This document shows positions 60,832 through 64,000 of a stretch of 64,000 bases of DNA, in pieces. The notes beneath the pieces are model-generated. The model was not told the origin of the DNA and ran no database searches. It saw nothing but the letters and a program-made list of their open reading frames with translations. Each line of letters starts with the position of its first letter. Positions within the stretch are counted from its first letter, which is position 1. A program made the position numbers and the translations under genes. The stretch is from NCBI RefSeq assembly GCF_963675165.1, contig NC_087377.1, forward strand, positions 14,876,198-14,940,197, written 5' to 3'. Source of the stretch: Halichondria panicea. Lineage: Eukaryota; Porifera; Demospongiae; Suberitida; Halichondriidae.

Positions 60832-61825
60832 TATGGAAACGTATCAGATTGAAAGTGATAATGATGAACAAGAATAACAAGCTCCAAACCTCTGTCTGTG
60901 TTTAGTGGATCTGATTGTGCTTGTCAGTTTTCCTCAACATATGAGGGCTTGTGAACATCTGGTTGAACAAGTGCCTCCGACTGTGACATGGTGTTTAAAA
61001 TTCCTTGTGGCATCTCTTGAGGGTATAGATCTTCTGCATGCATAGACTAACAGGAGACGTATACAAGACAGATAAACGCTCAAGAATGCTTAAGAATGAT
61101 AAAATGCTGACTCAGCGGGTTGGGGTTCCTTCTATGGTTTCTGTGCATTTACTATAGGAATTGGAGATTACAAGAAGATTAATTAACAATCGTGACCAAC
61201 CTCCTCTGAATGAACGGTATTTGCTTCTAGTTGGGCAGAATCCAACTAATTAGCCTCAAGCTAATTGCGAAGACGGGGCTTCAATCTGTGCCTAAAATGC
61301 AAAGTGTACAAACTTAGCCTCGATTCGGCCGATACTATTTTAATCGGCCTTGAATCGAGGCTAGTACAAACTAAACGAGTGCATGCATGGAGACAAGTTG
61401 CACCGTTTGCGATTCCTTCGGTTTGTCAGTTCTCTGTGTCATATTAGTGATTCCTGTCATGCACGCGCAATTGAACCAATGAGATGTATATAGCCATAGT
61501 AACTGCCAGAGAGTGCATACCTTTTCTGTAGTGCACAGAGACATGCATGCAGACCTGAAACAGAACAATAATTCCAACTAATTAAGCTGAGACAGGAAAG
61601 AAGTAGCATCCATCTTTTCAGTCTGCTCATAGCTTTAGTCCTTTTCTTTTTCTTGTTCATGCTTGAAATCAATAAATTAATGTTATAACAAGGCCAAGTT
61701 ATCAGCAGAGTTAGTTTTGCATGTTGTTTTTGTGAGTTTTGGCTCCGCCCTCGAGCATAAACGCATAATTTATTTGCGGTCAACACAATCATCTGGGTGT
61801 GTCTTCTATATCGACCCTGGAAGAC
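60832..61825. other. Intergenic, with a palindromic mini-element
   Basis: No exon supported. Contains the mini-element at 61315-61364. The final 300 bases should include the promoter or 5' UTR of the gene at 61826. Confidence 0.5.
61315..61364. mobile_element. Palindromic mini-element, family TAGCCTCGA, copy 4
   Basis: TAGCCTCGATTCGGCCGAT pairs with ATCGGCCTTGAATCGAGGCTA. Flanked by TACAAACT at 61307-61314 and 61365-61372, a perfect 8-bp direct repeat (9 bp if the next G is counted). Total 50 bp. Confidence 0.85.
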
Positions 61826-62946
61826 ATGAGTTTTGATGCACTGCTTTCTTTTGTGTGCACAGGCCATGGCGATGGCAAGAACACACCTCCTGTTAAAGTG
61901 TCGATTTCTCCAATTCCTGCCTCTGTTGCTGATCTGAAACTAGCTATTCAAGAGAAATTTCAGATACCCAAGTGCCTACAATTCATTTCGATGAACTCGG
62001 GACAAACACCACTGGCTGATTTGCAATTAATCAAAGACCTCTACATTCGATCTGAAGATAGCTTCACTGTGACGTATCTCGATCGAGCCAATGTCAAGAC
62101 GATCGGATACTTTGCAACAGAATGTCTTAAACCTCTAGTAGCGAAACTTAATACCATATCTCTCGAGAACAAACATGATGTCGGCTCTTTCGTTGAAGCA
62201 AACACCAGAAAACTAAGTAACCTATGCCATATGTACAATACTGTCACATATGATAATTTTCTGATGCCATGGAGTGGACTAACAACAGTGGAAGCCAACC
62301 GTCAATTCTTAGTTCAAGAGAAGGCTATCGATAATACAATCAAACTTCTTTCAACTCTACTCGATGTTCCCATGGAAAGCAAGCATGAAATGTTTGATGA
62401 CTTGGTGGAGAGTTGCCTAGGTTTGCTATGGAATTTTGCGGAAACTCGACAATCGAGGTTGCATGTTGTGAAGCGTGGTGGATATCAGTTGATGCTCCGA
62501 ACACTTGAATTGTGCTCCCGTAGTGAAACAGATGGGAAGCGACCTTATGACATGTACGGGCTGTTTGACAGATCTGTTGGATGTGTCTCCAAGTAAGGTT
62601 TCTGTTGTGGTTATAATTATAGACTCCGTACTCATAAAGTTGCAGCTGCACTCGATCCCCTGTATATATAGTGATGCATGTACGTGGTAGTGCCGACCTC
62701 TTGTATAAACTTACAACCTCAATTAATTAAGACATATGGCTCTATGTCCATTTTGCTATTTCTGTATTATAGACTTTAAAAAAGCCTTGTCCCCATAATC
62801 CGAATAGAGCAGGACCAGACCCATCCGAATACCTTAATGTTACTATATGTATGCATGGGTACTAATTTTGGCAGATTTGCAGTACATTTATTAACATAAT
62901 TATTATTATTTAGTCAAAGCCTCAGTCTGTATTCAACATTTAATTT

Positions 62947-62977
<31 letters not shown>

Positions 62978-64000
62978 AGCTATAGTGAGATCTCTCAATG
63001 TCAGATCCCACTGGCCAGCAACAAACGTGTTATGAATAGCCTCCTAGACTTCTGCCTGGAGGGTCCCTCTCTGAATGTAATCACTAAACTGCTCATAGCC
63101 AACTGTCTCTTTCGACTATCGCACAACATTAACACGCACAAGTACTTGCTAGAAGCTGACATACTGAGGAAAGTGCTGCTGTTCTTCTCAAAATTTAAGG
63201 ACAATTTGACGTACAGAACAAGTATGGTTGTTTGGTAAGTATAGATTGCATTTCGAATGTTTTGCGAGCTTAAACTTTTGCGGGTGTGTATGCACTTATC
63301 AAAAATCTCTGCCGGTATTTTTTTTATGACATCACAATTTTTGCTAGTATATTTCGGCTCATTTGCGCACTCACAAAACATTCTAAGGAATACGTACATA
63401 ATTATATAAAGCTGCCTGTATACGTTGTACAGATCTATGACATTATTAATTGACCATTGTACACAGTTGTCTCAAGATCATAATTATTATGCCCCAGTGT
63501 ACTGTGCTTATAAGTATCTATAATTATACACCAAATACAACAGTGTGAGTGCATGGTTTCTATTCTTGTATGATACTTTGTAATTATCATTGCTCTTCCC
63601 ATGCACTGTGCAGCTACGCTCTGGCGGTGACATTGTCTCGTCTGCTCTCATTTTCACCCTCTCAAGTCCCCCATCACTTAATGGTCGAGTCTCTTTCCTC
63701 ACTTAAATTATTCCTCGCTTCCGTAAAAAGAGAAAATATGACGCCAGCTTTGGAAGAATACCAGTGCAATTGGATCACTGTTGCTCCATTTGTGGACGTC
63801 TTTTTTTCGCCAATTCATAATCGTACTAACGAACAGGAGTCTACCCCTTCCCAAGAAGTTGATCTACGTGCACTGTGTATGCAGACTAGCTTGATGGCAC
63901 TGAGTGTGGAGATGAATCGACCTTGCCACAGGAGACTGGCTCTAAACCAAGGCCTACTAGATACTCTGATTTGCTTATCATGGGCGGTGGAAGTCAAGTG
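61826..64000 (+). CDS. Unrecognised protein with possible ubiquitin-like N-terminus and armadillo-like helices, 5' part
   Basis: Exons: 61826-62592, 62980-63234, 63614 to beyond the window end; phases agree. I do not recognise an orthologue. Residues about 15-90 (VKVSISPIPASVADLKLAIQ, then KCLQFISMNSGQTPLADLQL and FTVTYL) have the strand-helix-strand order of a ubiquitin-like fold. Further on are helical segments typical of armadillo/HEAT proteins (VESCLGLLWNFAETRQSRLH, VITKLLIANCLFRLSHN, and, in exon 3, LVTLSRLLSF-like and SLMALSVEMNRP stretches). No signal peptide or membrane helix, so probably cytosolic. The start at 61826 is the first ATG in frame. The second acceptor follows a (TC)n tract at 62949-62977. 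More exons lie past 64000. Confidence 0.7.
62949..62977 (+). repeat. (TC)n tract acting as polypyrimidine tract
   Basis: Uninterrupted TCTCTC directly before the acceptor TCTAG at 62979. It supplies the pyrimidine tract of the first intron of the gene at 61826. Confidence 0.85.

Overview
This looks like genomic DNA from an early-branching animal, most likely a demosponge. Genes have many exons with short GT-AG introns. One gene is a complete CHK1 checkpoint kinase. Others encode animal-type extracellular modules (sushi, fibronectin III, Ig-like, Calx-beta, DOMON, an IgGFc-binding-like fragment) joined to tyrosine-bearing cytoplasmic tails. Introns and spacers are AT-rich and crowded with the palindromes TATAATTATA and TGCATGCA and with small inverted-repeat transposons. 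The sponge assignment is inference; no rRNA or mitochondrial marker is present.

Layout. 1-5.4 kb: the 3' half of a plus-strand dopamine-beta-hydroxylase/MOXD1-like copper monooxygenase gene, a decayed DOMON fragment split by a small hAT-type transposon, and a decayed exostosin-like (GT64) glycosyltransferase. 5.4-22.4 kb: a segmental duplication about 12-13.5 kb apart that carries two near-identical A4GALT/A4GNT-like glycosyltransferase genes (8.3 and 21.3 kb), each broken by a different small indel, plus a second exostosin tail fragment. 10.7-44.1 kb: three complete 13-exon copper monooxygenase genes, all on the minus strand (10671-16016, 23346-32088, 33798-44134). Their reading frames are intact (620, 635 and 628 aa as assembled here) and all copper ligands are kept. 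Their introns hold many TEs, including a piggyBac-like element with TTAA ends. 44.5-50.3 kb: complete 14-exon CHK1 on the minus strand (474 aa). 51.3-53.4 kb (minus) and 54.7-59.6 kb (plus): a divergent pair of single-pass receptor-like genes (Ig/FN3/3 sushi, and 5 Calx-beta/4 FN3). The second has three reading-frame breaks. 60.4-60.8 kb: an IgGFc-binding-domain fragment. 61.8 kb to the end: the 5' part of an unrecognised gene with a possible ubiquitin-like N-terminus and armadillo-like helices.

How the parts fit. The monooxygenases are predicted secretory-pathway enzymes with a signal peptide and a hydrophobic C-terminal tail. The glycosyltransferases are Golgi type II proteins. The receptor pair would act at the cell surface. 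Gene duplication, exon homogenisation and transposon activity dominate the first 44 kb. The most notable unnamed signal is a family of roughly 50-130 bp almost fully palindromic elements (TAGCCTCGA...TCGAGGCTA). Four copies here are each flanked by a perfect, different 8-bp direct repeat, so they behave as minimal mobile elements.

All exon borders were read by eye from GT/AG sites and phase consistency. Errors of a base or so are possible where phase did not constrain the call.
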